DNA from: Salinicoccus kekensis
GTDB taxonomy: Bacteria > Bacillota > Bacilli > Staphylococcales > Salinicoccaceae
Length of the DNA stretch: 64,000 nucleotides
Assembly: GCF_900220995.1 (NCBI RefSeq)
Contig: NZ_OBQF01000005.1
Location: 62,001-126,000, forward strand
Direction: 5' to 3'
This document shows positions 42,131-52,162 of this stretch, one piece after another. Below the pieces are notes generated by a model. That model did no database searches, was not told the DNA's origin, and saw nothing but the letters and a program-made list of their open reading frames with translations. The position numbers and the translations under genes are program-made. The first letter of the stretch is position 1. The number at the start of each line of letters is the position of its first letter.

Positions 42131-42160
42131 AAAAAGAGACAAAACCGGAGTTTTGTCCCT
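42131..42160 (-). terminator. Terminator of the gab operon permease gene
   Basis: On the minus strand AGGGACAAAA-CTCCGG-TTTTGTCTCT is followed by TTTTTATTT. Confidence 0.85.
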
Positions 42161-42165
42161 GAATA

Positions 42166-43572
42166 TCATTTATCAATTTCCTTGTTCGCATTCATCCCGC
42201 CGTTATAGTCTCTGTTGATTCCTTTTTCACTGCCAAGCATGAAGAAAATGAATCCGATTAAATACCAGCCTATGACAATCAACCACTCCATCGGCCAAAC
42301 CAAAGATGAAGGAGAAAATGGCAGATAAATTAAGATGAATAATACACTTAATATGATGGCGATCAACCCGACAACTTTCCAGTTTTTAATACTGAACGGA
42401 CGGTTCAATTCTGGCTCGGTCTTCCTTAATTTCAGGAATGATATCGACACGATCAGGTAACCGAGGACGATGCCGATACCGCCTGCATTGACGAACCAAT
42501 TGAGCGACGCATGTCCAAGCAGCGGGGCGACCGCGCCAAGTATCCCTAAAAACAAGATGGCATTCACAGGTGTATTATATCTGGGATGGATCTTGCTGAA
42601 CCATTCCGGGATCATCCTACGTATCGACATGGCATACAAAATGCGGCTGCCGCCTATTATGAATGCGTTCCAGCTTGTTATTATACCGGCAACACCGGCG
42701 ATGACGATGATATTGGCCATGAACTGGCTGTTATACATCATTCTCATCGCATCTGCTGTCGCCAAGTCCGAATCGGCAATCTGGGCCTCTGTCAACCCCA
42801 TCGATACACCGAAAGCGATCAGCACATAAAATATCACCGTGACGATTATTGAGCCGATCAGTATCCTCCCGATCAAACGGGGCGGTGATTTCACTTCGGC
42901 CGCTATTTGAGGGATGACATCAAACCCGACGAATAAGAAAGGTATCATTATCAGGACCGTCATGATGCCGCCGACACCATCACCGAATACAGGGTCCAAA
43001 TTCCCACTGTCCCCAAGCGTGAAGCCGCTCACCATCAGCAGAATTCCCGCTGCGACCACGCCGAGGGTCAATACATTCTGTACCACTTTGGCCGGTGTGA
43101 CCCCAAAGTAGTTCAATGATGTCAAAATGATTGAACCTATTGAACCGATGATCACCCATGTGAAGAAGACATCGTCTCCACCGACCGTCCATAAATGCCC
43201 CATATGTTCAAAAGGCAGAATGTAGTCGATGACTGTAGGCAGGGCAACCGCCTCGAATGTAATTACAGAAACGTAGCCGAATAAAACACTCCATGCCGCA
43301 AAATAGCCGATGATTTTTGGCTTGAATGCTCTCAGTACGAACACCATTCCACCGCCGGTCCTCGGTATGGATGAAGCAAGTTCTGCATAAGTCAAACCGA
43401 TGAATATAATCAAAATACCGCCTATCGCAAAAGCGATGGCTGTGCCCCCAAAGCCGGCATGGGAAACCCAGTCGCCGGATAAGACGACCCAGCCCCAGCC
43501 GAGCATGGCACCTGTAGCCATGAAAAGCAGGTCAATCATAGAAAAAGATTTGGAAAATTTATTTTCGTTCAC
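42166..43572 (-). CDS. APC-superfamily amino acid permease (probable GABA permease)
   Basis: A 468-residue, 12-helix APC transporter: FSMIDLLFMATGAMLGWGWV, IFIGLTYAELASSIPRTGGG, IPFLFVGFDVIPQIAAEVKS, GVAGIITSWNAFIIGGSRIL and PVNAILFLGILGAVAPLLG. The start is the GTG at 43572, with GGAGG 7 nt upstream; the longer TTG frame begins inside that region. It lies 51 nt after gabD on the same strand, so import of GABA or a related amino acid is likely by context. Confidence 0.85.
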   Translation of the reverse strand: MNENKFSKSFSMIDLLFMATGAMLGWGWVVLSGDWVSHAGFGGTAIAFAIGGILIIFIGLTYAELASSIPRTGGGMVFVLRAFKPKIIGYFAAWSVLFGYVSVITFEAVALPTVIDYILPFEHMGHLWTVGGDDVFFTWVIIGSIGSIILTSLNYFGVTPAKVVQNVLTLGVVAAGILLMVSGFTLGDSGNLDPVFGDGVGGIMTVLIMIPFLFVGFDVIPQIAAEVKSPPRLIGRILIGSIIVTVIFYVLIAFGVSMGLTEAQIADSDLATADAMRMMYNSQFMANIIVIAGVAGIITSWNAFIIGGSRILYAMSIRRMIPEWFSKIHPRYNTPVNAILFLGILGAVAPLLGHASLNWFVNAGGIGIVLGYLIVSISFLKLRKTEPELNRPFSIKNWKVVGLIAIILSVLFILIYLPFSPSSLVWPMEWLIVIGWYLIGFIFFMLGSEKGINRDYNGGMNANKEIDK

Positions 43573-43623
43573 GTCATGTCCTCCATCATGTCCAGTACCC
43601 AAGTTGAAAATATGAACATATTA

Positions 43624-45018
43624 TTAAATCAAATTTCCTATCGATAAATATTTCGTGTCAAGATACGCTTCAATGCCTTCTGGCCCGCCTTCCTTGCCGA
43701 GGCCGCTCTCTTTCAGGCCGCCGAATGGTGCATGGGCGGCGGATGGTGCACCGTCGTTCCAGCCGATGACGCCGAACTCTAGCTGCTCGGACAAATAAAG
43801 TCCCATCCTGTAATCGTTCGTGAAGTAATATGCTGCAAGTCCGAACGGCAGGCTGTTCGCAAGTGCCACCGCTTCGTCCACTTCCGCGAAGGCTTGAATC
43901 GGGATCAGCGGGCCGAACGTCTCCTCGTTCATGATCTCCATCTTCTGTGTTGCATTCTTGATCACCGTCGGTTTAAAGAAGTAAGTGCCCTTCTCATCAT
44001 CCGCATCACCCTCGCCGCCGCATAGTATATCCGCACCAAGCTGCCGTGCATTTTCAGCCTGGCCGCTCACCTTTTCATACGCCTGTTTGTTGATGAGCGG
44101 GCCGACCTGGATGCCTTCCTCAAGCCCGTTGCCGACTTTAAGCCCTGAAACTTTTTCACTCAGCTTCTTCGAAAATTCATCCACGATCGATTCATGGACG
44201 AACAGCCGGTTCGCACAGATGCACGTCTGACCGGCGTTCCTGAACTTGGAGGCGATGGTCTGATCGACCGCGATATCGATGTCCGCATCCCCGCAGACGA
44301 TGATCGGCGCATGCCCGCCGAGCTCCATCGACACATGCTTCACCGTATCCGCGCTGTTTTTGATCAGCGATTTACCGACTGGCGTCGAGCCCGTGAAAGT
44401 GATCTTCCTGACGAGGGGGCTGTCGGTAAACATTGACCCGATCTCCCTGCCGGAGCCGTTCACCGCTTTGAAGACATTCTCAGGTACACCCGCTTCGTAC
44501 GCAAGCTCCACCAGCTTCATCGTCGTGAGCGGCGTTTCCGCCGCTGGTTTTATTATAAAGGAACATCCCGCCGCAAGTGCAGGTGCCACTTTCCGTGTCA
44601 GCATCGCCGCAGGGAAATTCCACGGCGTGATGCCTGCGACCAGACCGACCGGCTGCTTTTTGATGATGATGTTTTTATTCGGTGAATTGGCAGGGACCGT
44701 CCGGCCGTAGATGCGCTTCGCCTCTTCTGCGTACCATTCGATGTAGGCATTCGCATAGGTGACTTCGCCGAGCGCCTCGTGGAGCGGCTTGCCGCTCTCC
44801 TTCGTGATGATCTCTGCCAGTTCATCCTTGTGTTCATTGATGAGGCGGAACCATTCCTTGATGATGCTCGATCGATGATGGGCATCCGTACTGCGCCACT
44901 CCTTGAAGCCTTCGTGGCATGCCTCGATCGCCGCCTGGACTTCCTCCTTCGTATTGACAGGCAGAGTGTCGACGACTTCACCCGTTGCCGGGTTCTTTAT
45001 TTCGAAAGTCTGCGTCAC
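43624..45018 (-). CDS. gabD: Succinate-semialdehyde dehydrogenase (GabD type)
   Basis: A 464-residue aldehyde dehydrogenase oxidising succinate semialdehyde to succinate with NAD(P). Features: [51 protein letters not shown], catalytic Glu in [14 protein letters not shown] and nucleophile Cys in [17 protein letters not shown], with the C-terminal [20 protein letters not shown] typical of SSADH. Its ATG overlaps the gabT stop (ATGA). It completes the GABA shunt with GabT. Confidence 0.93.
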   Translation of the reverse strand: MTQTFEIKNPATGEVVDTLPVNTKEEVQAAIEACHEGFKEWRSTDAHHRSSIIKEWFRLINEHKDELAEIITKESGKPLHEALGEVTYANAYIEWYAEEAKRIYGRTVPANSPNKNIIIKKQPVGLVAGITPWNFPAAMLTRKVAPALAAGCSFIIKPAAETPLTTMKLVELAYEAGVPENVFKAVNGSGREIGSMFTDSPLVRKITFTGSTPVGKSLIKNSADTVKHVSMELGGHAPIIVCGDADIDIAVDQTIASKFRNAGQTCICANRLFVHESIVDEFSKKLSEKVSGLKVGNGLEEGIQVGPLINKQAYEKVSGQAENARQLGADILCGGEGDADDEKGTYFFKPTVIKNATQKMEIMNEETFGPLIPIQAFAEVDEAVALANSLPFGLAAYYFTNDYRMGLYLSEQLEFGVIGWNDGAPSAAHAPFGGLKESGLGKEGGPEGIEAYLDTKYLSIGNLI

Positions 45019-46316
45019 TGCACTTCACCTGCCTCTTCGAGTGCTGCATCCAGTATATCGAGTCCTTTATTGAGCTCATCGTCCGTGATGACGAGCGGCA
45101 TGAGGAAACGGATGACGTTACCATAAATGCCGGCGGAAAGCAGTATCAATCCGTTATCGTTCGCATACTTTGCGATTTTGCCTGTGCGCGCCTTATCAGG
45201 CGACTGGTCGTCATTCACGATCTCGACCGCCACCATCGCACCGAGGCGTCTGACTTCACCGATGAATCCATATCTATCCTGGTACACTTTAAATATATCT
45301 TCAAGCTTCTGCCCGATCCGCTCGGCCTTATTGCATAAATCCTCTTCCTCCACGACATCGATGACGGCGAGCGCCGCCGCGCAGGCGACCGGGTTGCCTG
45401 CGAATGTGCCGCCGAGTTCACCCGGCTCCGCCGCATCCAGTATTTCCGCCCGGCCGACGACACCGCTGAGCGGCAGTCCGGCTGCGAGTGATTTCGACAC
45501 CAGCATCAAATCAGGTTCTATATCGAAGTGCTCGGAAGCGAACCATTTCCCCGTGCGGCCGAAGCCTGTCTGGATTTCATCCGCAACGAAGATGATGCCG
45601 TGTTCTTTGCAGAATTCTGTAACCGCCTGGACAAAGCGCTTCGGCGGGATGATGAATCCGCCCTCGCCCTGCACCGGCTCCATGACGACGCACGCGACAT
45701 TTTCAGGCGCGACCGTCTCGATGAAGAAATCATGGAATTCCTTGATCGTCTGATCGATGTACTCCTCCTCTGAGAGTGACGGATGCCTGCGGTAAGTGTA
45801 CGGGAACGGCGCCTGATAAATATCCGAAGCAAACGGACCGAAGCCGTTCTTGTAAGGTTTCACCTTGCTCGTCATGCTCATCGTAAGATTTGTGCGCCCG
45901 TGATAGCCGCGTTTGAATGAGACGACCGCGTTCCTGCCCGTATATTTCCGGGACATCTTGACCGCATTCTCCACCGCTTCCGCACCGGAGTTCAACAGGA
46001 TCACCTTCTTGTCGAAGTCCCCCGGCGTGATGCCGCACAGTTTCTCGGCAAGTTCGATATAGCCGTCATACATGATGCAGTTGAAGCCCGGATGCAGATA
46101 CCGGTCGATCTGATTTTTGACCGCCTCCGTCACCTTCGGATGCGTATGGCCGACGTTCTGCACACCGATGGCACCGGCGAAATCGATGAAAGTCTTCCCT
46201 TCATGATCGGTCACTGTCGCCCCATGTGCCTGGTCCGCGATGGCCAGATTGCCGTTGCTCACACTCCTTGATACATATTTCTCCCTTTTCTTCTGTAATT
46301 CCTCGCTTCTTGTCAT
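45015..46316 (-). CDS. gabT: 4-aminobutyrate--2-oxoglutarate aminotransferase
   Basis: A 433-residue class III aminotransferase: [100 protein letters not shown], and the PLP Lys in [20 protein letters not shown] near 268. It transfers the amino group of GABA to 2-oxoglutarate. First gene of the gabT-gabD-permease operon, divergent from gabR. Confidence 0.93.
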   Translation of the reverse strand: MTRSEELQKKREKYVSRSVSNGNLAIADQAHGATVTDHEGKTFIDFAGAIGVQNVGHTHPKVTEAVKNQIDRYLHPGFNCIMYDGYIELAEKLCGITPGDFDKKVILLNSGAEAVENAVKMSRKYTGRNAVVSFKRGYHGRTNLTMSMTSKVKPYKNGFGPFASDIYQAPFPYTYRRHPSLSEEEYIDQTIKEFHDFFIETVAPENVACVVMEPVQGEGGFIIPPKRFVQAVTEFCKEHGIIFVADEIQTGFGRTGKWFASEHFDIEPDLMLVSKSLAAGLPLSGVVGRAEILDAAEPGELGGTFAGNPVACAAALAVIDVVEEEDLCNKAERIGQKLEDIFKVYQDRYGFIGEVRRLGAMVAVEIVNDDQSPDKARTGKIAKYANDNGLILLSAGIYGNVIRFLMPLVITDDELNKGLDILDAALEEAGEVQ

Positions 46317-46363
46317 AATTTGAAACCCCTTTCACTTCATTGATTATAGCCATTATTTCAAAA

Positions 46364-46387
46364 ATTGGTATAATTGAAAGTACCAAT
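46364..46387. promoter_or_regulatory. GabR operator candidate: ATTGGTA-N10-TACCAAT
   Basis: A 7-bp perfect inverted repeat in the 113-bp gabT/gabR divergent region. On the gabT strand it contains ATACCA, the half-site recognised by B. subtilis GabR, placed exactly at the minus-35 position (17 nt from TATAAT), where an activator would replace a poor minus-35 element. GGTATAAT on the other strand overlaps a possible gabR minus-10. Confidence 0.65.
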
Positions 46388-46429
46388 TCCGTAAAAGTTT
46401 AGGCACCAGATCAAAAGGGGAGACAGGCC

Positions 46430-47839
46430 ATGCTTGAAGTCAGATTATCCGAAAGCCATTCAAAGTATAAATACCGCCAGATATATGAAAGCTTAAAAGA
46501 TATGATCATCTCCGGAAAGATACCTAAAGACTACAGGCTGCCTTCAAAAAGGGAGCTTGCGAAAGATTTGGATGTAAGCGTGAATTCGGTGGCCACGGCA
46601 TACGATCAGCTGATTGCGGAGGGGTATGTATATGCCGTCGAAAAGAAGGGGTATTATACGGAAGCGATCAATAAATACAATCCGGAGACGACGTTCCCGG
46701 AATCACTGCCGGAATCGCTGAAGGAGGACAAGGTCCAGAAACGGTATCAGTATTCCCTCTCCCATATGACCGTGAACAGCACGCGCTTCCCATATAAGAA
46801 GTGGATGAGCTTCCAGAGGGAAGTGATCAAAAACCACCAGTTCGACATCTCCCGGCTCAACCATCCGCAGGGACCGCTTGAAGTGCGGGAATCGATCAAG
46901 AACCTGATTTCCGTCACCCGCGGCATCAACTGCTTCCCGGAACAGATCGTCATCGGCACCGGCACCCAGCCGCTGATCAGCCAGCTCATCGACCTGTTCG
47001 GACCCGATGTCAAAGTCGGCATTGAGAACCCGGGCTACTCCAGGGTCCGGGATATGCTGAACGACAAAGGCATCCATGTGGTCAACATCCCCCTCGATAC
47101 GGAGGGCGTCGACATACAGAAGATGGAGACAGAAGACCCGGCCATCCAGTTCCTGACACCGTCCCATCAGTTCCCGCTCGGCATGATCATGCCGATATCG
47201 AAAAGGGTCGACCTGCTGAACTGGGCCTCTGAAAAAGACGGGCGCTACCTCATCGAAGATGATTACGACAGTGAATTCAAATACGGCACCGATAACATCC
47301 CTTCACTGCAGAGCCTCGATAAAAACCGCAAAGTGATCTACATGGGGACATTCTCGAAAACCCTCCTGCCGAGCTTCAGGATCAGCTATATGATCCTGCC
47401 GCCGGAGCTGCTCGAAAAATATAAGGCGCGGTACAAATACTGGCTTCAGGGCAATGACAGCCTGCAGCTCTACACGTTGAAATATTTCATCGAATCGGGT
47501 GAATACAGCCGGTACGTCAAAAAGATGAACAGCCACTATGAGAACAACAGGACCATACTGATCGATGCGCTCCGGAAACGCTTCGGGGAAACGATCGATA
47601 TCGTGGATGTCCCGGCGGGGCTCCACTTCATCGCAAAATTCAAAACACCCCGCTCCTATGACGATATAAAGGACCGTGCAGAGGCCGCCTCCCTCGAGCT
47701 GTATGATATCAGGCGCTTTTCAACCGGGTATGTCGCAGATGACGACGAATGGAAAGATTATGTACTCGGGTTCGCAAACCTCGATACGGAGGAAGCCGAT
47801 GAAATCGCGGCATGCCTCCACACCGTGATTTTTGAATGA
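46430..47839 (+). CDS. gabR: MocR-family regulator, GabR-like
   Basis: A 469-residue fusion of an N-terminal GntR winged HTH (YRQIYESLKDMIISGKIPKD, LPSKRELAKDLDVSVNSVAT, AYDQLIAEGYV) and an aminotransferase-like domain from about residue 110 (IVIGTGTQPLISQLIDLFGP, NPGYSRVRDMLNDKG, LIEDDYDSEFKYG, and the PLP Lys in IYMGTFSKTLLPSFRISYMI). GabR senses GABA and PLP through this domain and activates gabTD. AGGGGAG precedes the ATG. Divergent from gabT, as in Bacillus. Confidence 0.9.
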   Translation: MLEVRLSESHSKYKYRQIYESLKDMIISGKIPKDYRLPSKRELAKDLDVSVNSVATAYDQLIAEGYVYAVEKKGYYTEAINKYNPETTFPESLPESLKEDKVQKRYQYSLSHMTVNSTRFPYKKWMSFQREVIKNHQFDISRLNHPQGPLEVRESIKNLISVTRGINCFPEQIVIGTGTQPLISQLIDLFGPDVKVGIENPGYSRVRDMLNDKGIHVVNIPLDTEGVDIQKMETEDPAIQFLTPSHQFPLGMIMPISKRVDLLNWASEKDGRYLIEDDYDSEFKYGTDNIPSLQSLDKNRKVIYMGTFSKTLLPSFRISYMILPPELLEKYKARYKYWLQGNDSLQLYTLKYFIESGEYSRYVKKMNSHYENNRTILIDALRKRFGETIDIVDVPAGLHFIAKFKTPRSYDDIKDRAEAASLELYDIRRFSTGYVADDDEWKDYVLGFANLDTEEADEIAACLHTVIFE

Positions 47840-47841
47840 AG

Positions 47842-47875
47842 AAGGCCCTGCGGAGTTTATTCCCCAGAGCCTTTT
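47842..47875 (+). terminator. Terminator after gabR
   Basis: AAGGC-CTG-GG pairs with CC-CAG-GCCTT, followed by TTAAAAT; imperfect stem. Confidence 0.6.
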
Positions 47876-47885
47876 AAAATGATGT

Positions 47886-48524
47886 CTAAATTTTACTGCG
47901 CAGCCACTTTACAGCGTCCGCCTTGTTTTCATCACCGATCGTATGGGCCGTATCATACGTCGTGTATATGACGTTGGCGCCCTTTTCCTTGAAATATTCT
48001 TCATTTCTGCCGCCGACATGGGGCGGGAATATTTCATCATCCCTGCCGTCCGACAGGAAGACATCGAGATGGCCGACATCCTTCACGCCGTACCGCTCCT
48101 CCAGGAAATCCGGCACATAGCCGTTCATGGAGACGATGCCGCTGATCTTATCACCGAGCAGCAGAGCGAGCGTGTTGGACAGTATCGCACCCTGGCTGAA
48201 GCCTCCGAGGTAGACATGATCCTTATCCACCGGGTATTCCTCAATCAGCTCTTCGACGAATGCCGGCAGCTTCTCCATGCAGTCATCGAATGATTCCATG
48301 TCGGGCTTGCCGAACCCTTCCAGATAATAAAAAGCATAACCGTTGTTGTAATCCATATGACCGCGTACACCGACGACGATGAATTCATCCGTCAATTCCT
48401 CGAATGTGTTCCATGTAAAGCTCTCATTATGGCCAATGCCGTGGAACGCGACGAGCATCGGGTATTTTTTGCTTTCATCATAGTTCTCCGGGGTCCTGAC
48501 TTCGTAGTAAAAAGTATCCTGCAC
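47886..48524 (-). CDS. Alpha/beta hydrolase (esterase/carboxylesterase)
   Basis: A 212-residue serine hydrolase: YPMLVAFHGIGHNESFTWNT, the nucleophile elbow YLGGFSQGAILSNTLALL (Ser near 112), VFLSDGRDDEIFPPHVGGRN (Asp) and TTYDTAHTIGDENKADAVKW (His). The size and pattern resemble phospholipase/carboxylesterase (YpfH/YtaP-like) proteins. The start is GTG 48524, with GGAGGC 7 nt upstream; longer frames reach into the next gene's region without an RBS. Substrate unknown. Confidence 0.82.
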   Translation of the reverse strand: MQDTFYYEVRTPENYDESKKYPMLVAFHGIGHNESFTWNTFEELTDEFIVVGVRGHMDYNNGYAFYYLEGFGKPDMESFDDCMEKLPAFVEELIEEYPVDKDHVYLGGFSQGAILSNTLALLLGDKISGIVSMNGYVPDFLEERYGVKDVGHLDVFLSDGRDDEIFPPHVGGRNEEYFKEKGANVIYTTYDTAHTIGDENKADAVKWLRSKI

Positions 48525-48586
48525 AGTGATGCCTCCTATAGTCGTTATAATGCACATTATATTGATTTCGGGCATGGAATACAAAA

Positions 48587-49024
48587 TTATTCCGCACTGA
48601 TCATCCAGTCCACACCGTATTTATCCTTGAATCCGCCGAACAGCTTCGACCATTCGACCGGTCCGAGGGGCATGTCCACTTCGGCTGCAGCCCCGGATGC
48701 CTTCTCGAAAAATGCCTTCACCGTCTCCACCGCTTCCTCGTCATCGCCGTCGAAGATGAAAGCCACCTGCGTCCCTTCGTTGCTGATCTCCTTGCCGCCC
48801 CATGTGCTGCTGATGAAGAACGGCTCACCGAGTATCCTGATTTCTGCATTCATGATGAACTTCTCCGCTTCCTCTCTGCTCATCTTCATTTCCTCGAGTG
48901 ACCCTTCGAACATCTCATGGTCCGCTTTCGTCACCCCCACCACTTCCGCATCAAAATATTCCACGTAATAATCGATCGCCTCAAGTGCATCCTTGAAATT
49001 GAAGTATGGCACTGCCTTGAACAT
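48587..49024 (-). CDS. VOC-family protein (PhnB-like)
   Basis: A 145-residue single-module protein: MFKAVPYFNFKDALEAIDYY, VTKADHEMFEGSLEEMKMSR, AEIRILGEPFFISSTWGGKE, VAFIFDGDDEEAVETVKAFF and the C-terminal GPVEWSKLFGGFKDKYGVDW, the PhnB/3-demethylubiquinone-methyltransferase-like pattern. AGGAGGG precedes ATG 49024. Members of this group rarely have known reactions. Confidence 0.82.
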   Translation of the reverse strand: MFKAVPYFNFKDALEAIDYYVEYFDAEVVGVTKADHEMFEGSLEEMKMSREEAEKFIMNAEIRILGEPFFISSTWGGKEISNEGTQVAFIFDGDDEEAVETVKAFFEKASGAAAEVDMPLGPVEWSKLFGGFKDKYGVDWMISAE

Positions 49025-49106
49025 GATATCCCTCCTGTGAAAACGTTTTTTAACGGTTCTATTATACAACGATTTCACCTTCAAGGGAATTATTACACCA
49101 ATCCAT

Positions 49107-49814
49107 CTACATCAGCTGACCATCCATATGGTCCACAATCACCCGTCCGAGCAGCGGGTCGAAATCGAGGGAAGGCGTGACTTCATAAGACGTATGCAGA
49201 TTGAGTGATTCGATAACGCTTTTCACCTTATCCGTCATAACCCCGTCATATAGAAATAAAGGCACGATGATCATGTGATCATACCTTCCGGCGATTTCCG
49301 TGAGCACTTCTTCGAGGCCCGGGTCTCCGTACAGCGTCATCGGGTGTGCAGGATACCCTGCGTCCAGTGTTTCCGTAAACGCGGCAAGTGTAGCACCCGC
49401 TTCCGGATAGTCCGGATTGCCGTGAGCAACCACCGCGATGCCCGTAGCACCCTTCTTCTCAGCTTCACTGATGCGCTGCCTGACGATCTCCTGGATTAAA
49501 GGATGATTGCTGAGCGCCGGACGGATATCGATTTTCAGGCGCGGGTATGATGATCTGAAATACGATGCGATCTCAGGTATATCCTTTTTCAGATGGGATG
49601 CCGGCAGCATAAGGAGAGGCGTGATGATGATATGCTCCGTTCCTTCATCAATCAGCCGTCCGATTACGGTATAGGCATCCTCGGTCTCACTCTCCAGAAA
49701 TGCGATTGAAAATTCCGCTTCATGCGGTGCCATCACATCCTCAATATGCGACACCAGTCTCTTATTCAGGCCGCCCCGCCGTGTACCGTGAGCGAGCAGC
49801 AGATGTTTCAGCAT
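49107..49814 (-). CDS. CbiX/SirB-type chelatase (sirohydrochlorin cobalto/ferrochelatase)
   Basis: A 235-residue protein with two CbiX-like halves: LKHLLLAHGTRRGGLNKRLV (catalytic His), EHIIITPLLMLPASHLKKDI, and in the second half GIAVVAHGNPDYPEAGATLA and HMIIVPLFLYDGVMTDKVKS. It inserts Fe or Co into sirohydrochlorin for siroheme or cobalamin. GGGGGAT precedes ATG 49814. No other siroheme genes lie nearby. The double-module length fits bacterial SirB-like enzymes. Confidence 0.85.
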   Translation of the reverse strand: MLKHLLLAHGTRRGGLNKRLVSHIEDVMAPHEAEFSIAFLESETEDAYTVIGRLIDEGTEHIIITPLLMLPASHLKKDIPEIASYFRSSYPRLKIDIRPALSNHPLIQEIVRQRISEAEKKGATGIAVVAHGNPDYPEAGATLAAFTETLDAGYPAHPMTLYGDPGLEEVLTEIAGRYDHMIIVPLFLYDGVMTDKVKSVIESLNLHTSYEVTPSLDFDPLLGRVIVDHMDGQLM

Positions 49815-49941
49815 GGGCCATCCCCCTTTCAATGAAATTATACACTATACCCATGTTCTGCACCTTTGATTAAACCCGCACGCTGTGAAATAATTATAAG
49901 GATATATATTTTAAACATGAATGTCCGGGAGGAATACGACC

Positions 49942-51102
49942 TTGGAAACATTAAAGGATCTCGACTATAAGCAACGTGTACAATTGATAGAAAAAACGGC
50001 CGAACAATTCAAGGAAACCTCACAACAGCATGATGAGCAACTGACTTTCCCTTTTGAGAATTTCGACAAACTGAAGGCGGTCGGCTACCCTGCACTGTCC
50101 ATCCCGAAGGAATACGGCGGCGGAGGCATCAGCCTCACCGAACTGATGAAGCATCAGGAAACGATCGCAAAATACGACGGTGCGACGGCACTGTCCATCG
50201 GCTGGCATATGGGCATCATCATGGACATCGGAGAAAAGAGGACATGGAACGAAGAAAAATATAAAAAGGTCGTACGTGATGTCATCGAAAACGGCGCCCT
50301 GATCAACAACCTCGCGACAGAACCCGCAACGGGCAGCCCGACACGCGGCGGCAGGCCTGAAACGACCGCCCGGAAGCAGGGCGGGCAGTGGATTTTGAAC
50401 GGCAGGAAGACATTTTCCACACTCTCCCCTGTCCTGAAATATGCCATCATCGTCGCATCAATCGAAGAGACCGATGAGGTCGGTGAATTCCTCGTCGATA
50501 TGGGACTACCGGGTGTCACCATCGAGGAGACATGGAATTCCATCGCCATGCGGGCGAGCGGCAGCCATGATGTCGTCCTTGAAGACGTTGCGGTGGAAGA
50601 AGAACATCTCGTTGCCTTCCGGACACCGGGCAAAAAGGATCCGTCGGGGTGGCTCCTGCACATACCCGCCTGTTACCTCGGCATTGCACGGGCCGCACAG
50701 GATGCGGCGTTGAAGTTTGCCAAAAGCTACTCCCCCAACAGCATCAAAGGCACGATTTCGGAACTGCCGAACGTGCAGGAGAAGCTCGGCAAAATCGAAC
50801 TCCTCGCAATGGAAGCAGAGGCGTTTCTTTATTCCGCAACAAAAGAATGGGATCAGGCGGACGCAGAGGCACAGAAATCCATGGGACCGAAGCTCGGTGC
50901 CGTCAAGACATCCATCGTCAACAAAGCTGTGGAGATTGTCGATCTCTCCATGCGCGTCGTCGGCGCAAAGAGCCTCAATGCGGACAATGAGCTGCAGCGC
51001 CATTACAGGAACGTGCGGGCCGGGCTCCATAACCCGCCTATGGATGATATAGTGATTGTGAACCTGGCGAAACATTCGCTCGAAAGGACAGATGATCAAT
51101 GA
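49942..51102 (+). CDS. Acyl-CoA dehydrogenase family protein
   Basis: A 386-residue flavoprotein: VGYPALSIPKEYGGGGISLT, GALINNLATEPATGSPTRGG (the flavin-binding A-TEP segment), WILNGRKTFSTLSP, IAMRASGSHDVVLEDVAVEE and MRVVGAKSLNADNELQRHYR near the C-terminus. No catalytic Glu is evident where expected, so it may be a monooxygenase-like or atypical member. Start: TTG 49942 has GGGAGG at 9-10 nt, whereas ATG 49921 has no RBS. Its stop overlaps the nucleoside hydrolase start (ATGATG). Confidence 0.82.
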   Translation: METLKDLDYKQRVQLIEKTAEQFKETSQQHDEQLTFPFENFDKLKAVGYPALSIPKEYGGGGISLTELMKHQETIAKYDGATALSIGWHMGIIMDIGEKRTWNEEKYKKVVRDVIENGALINNLATEPATGSPTRGGRPETTARKQGGQWILNGRKTFSTLSPVLKYAIIVASIEETDEVGEFLVDMGLPGVTIEETWNSIAMRASGSHDVVLEDVAVEEEHLVAFRTPGKKDPSGWLLHIPACYLGIARAAQDAALKFAKSYSPNSIKGTISELPNVQEKLGKIELLAMEAEAFLYSATKEWDQADAEAQKSMGPKLGAVKTSIVNKAVEIVDLSMRVVGAKSLNADNELQRHYRNVRAGLHNPPMDDIVIVNLAKHSLERTDDQ

Positions 51103-52028
51103 TGAAGAAAGTCATAATGGATGTGGATACGGGCATCGATGATGCCCTTGCGATACTGTATGCCATTGAAAGTGAGGCACTTGATATCCTCGGCATCACG
51201 ACCGTGAACGGCAACGTGCCGCTCGATTACGTGACGAAGAACACACTTAAAGTACTGCACCTTGCAGGGGAAAACATCCCGGTACACCCGGGCGCTGTCG
51301 AACCCTATTTGAGGGAAGCCATCCATGAGTTCAAAGTGCATGGCAATGACGGCATCGGCAACGCGCTCGATGATATGACCGTGACGAAGGAATTGGAAGA
51401 CATCTTCGCTGCCGACTTCATCATTGAAAGTGCATATAAGCACAATAAAGACCTCACCCTCATCATGGTCGGGCCGCTGACGAACCTCGCACTCGCACTG
51501 AAGAAGGATCCCGCCATCAAGGACATGATCGGGGAAGTCGTCATCATGGGCGGTGTGGTGTCGAATGTCGGACACGGCAATATGCTGCCGACGTCGGAGT
51601 TCAATATATTCGCAGACGCCGAAGCAGCGAAAGTCGTCTTCCATAAGGGACTCGACATCACCCTGGTCAGCCTCGACGTCACCCATCAGGTCATGATGAC
51701 CGATGAACATGTGGAGAAACTTAAAGACACGAAGTACTATGACTTCGTCAAAGATGCGACGGATGAGTACATGGATTATGGGCTGAAGCTTTACGGCAGA
51801 CGCCAGTGCGCACTGCACGATCCACTCACCGTCGGTTACGTGCTCGACCCCGCACTCCTCAAGACGGAAAAGTACTATGTGGACGTCGAGACCTCAAGCC
51901 CCCTCAGCTACGGCCAGACCATATGCGACTTCAGGAGACTGCTCGGCAAGGAACCGAATGTGAACATCTGCACCGGAGTGGACAGCGAACGGTTTCTGAA
52001 GGATTTTATAGAGACATTGAGTTCATAA
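51099..52028 (+). CDS. Nucleoside hydrolase (inosine-uridine preferring family)
   Basis: A 309-residue enzyme cleaving the N-glycosidic bond of ribonucleosides. The Ca2+-binding signature is VIMDVDTGIDDALAILYAIE at the N-terminus; also LTLIMVGPLTNLALALKKDP, VVIMGGVVSNVGHGNMLPTS, EFNIFADAEAAKVVFHKGLD, and the C-terminal Asp/His in GRRQCALHDPLTVGYVLD. It is the second gene after the acyl-CoA dehydrogenase family gene with overlapping stop/start. Confidence 0.93.
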   Translation: MMKKVIMDVDTGIDDALAILYAIESEALDILGITTVNGNVPLDYVTKNTLKVLHLAGENIPVHPGAVEPYLREAIHEFKVHGNDGIGNALDDMTVTKELEDIFAADFIIESAYKHNKDLTLIMVGPLTNLALALKKDPAIKDMIGEVVIMGGVVSNVGHGNMLPTSEFNIFADAEAAKVVFHKGLDITLVSLDVTHQVMMTDEHVEKLKDTKYYDFVKDATDEYMDYGLKLYGRRQCALHDPLTVGYVLDPALLKTEKYYVDVETSSPLSYGQTICDFRRLLGKEPNVNICTGVDSERFLKDFIETLSS

Positions 52029-52162
52029 GTGATTTTAATAACTAAAGTTTAATTGTCACAATGTAAATGGCAGTATTAAAATGTAGGAAAGGGCAATTTA
52101 AAATTGTTGGTTTACTTACATTTTTTTGTATGCTTTTCTTATGACATCGAAGGAGGATATTC

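Noticed and set aside
41777..42169. 130-residue protein made of CDTRAVKIDVSCHGEAF-type repeats
   Set aside because: It is a read-through of the 51-bp array with no ribosome binding site; the opposite strand is also open over the repeats.
49921..49941. ATG start of the acyl-CoA dehydrogenase family gene
   Set aside because: The GGGAGG element lies inside this extension and is spaced for TTG 49942; nothing resembling an RBS precedes 49921.
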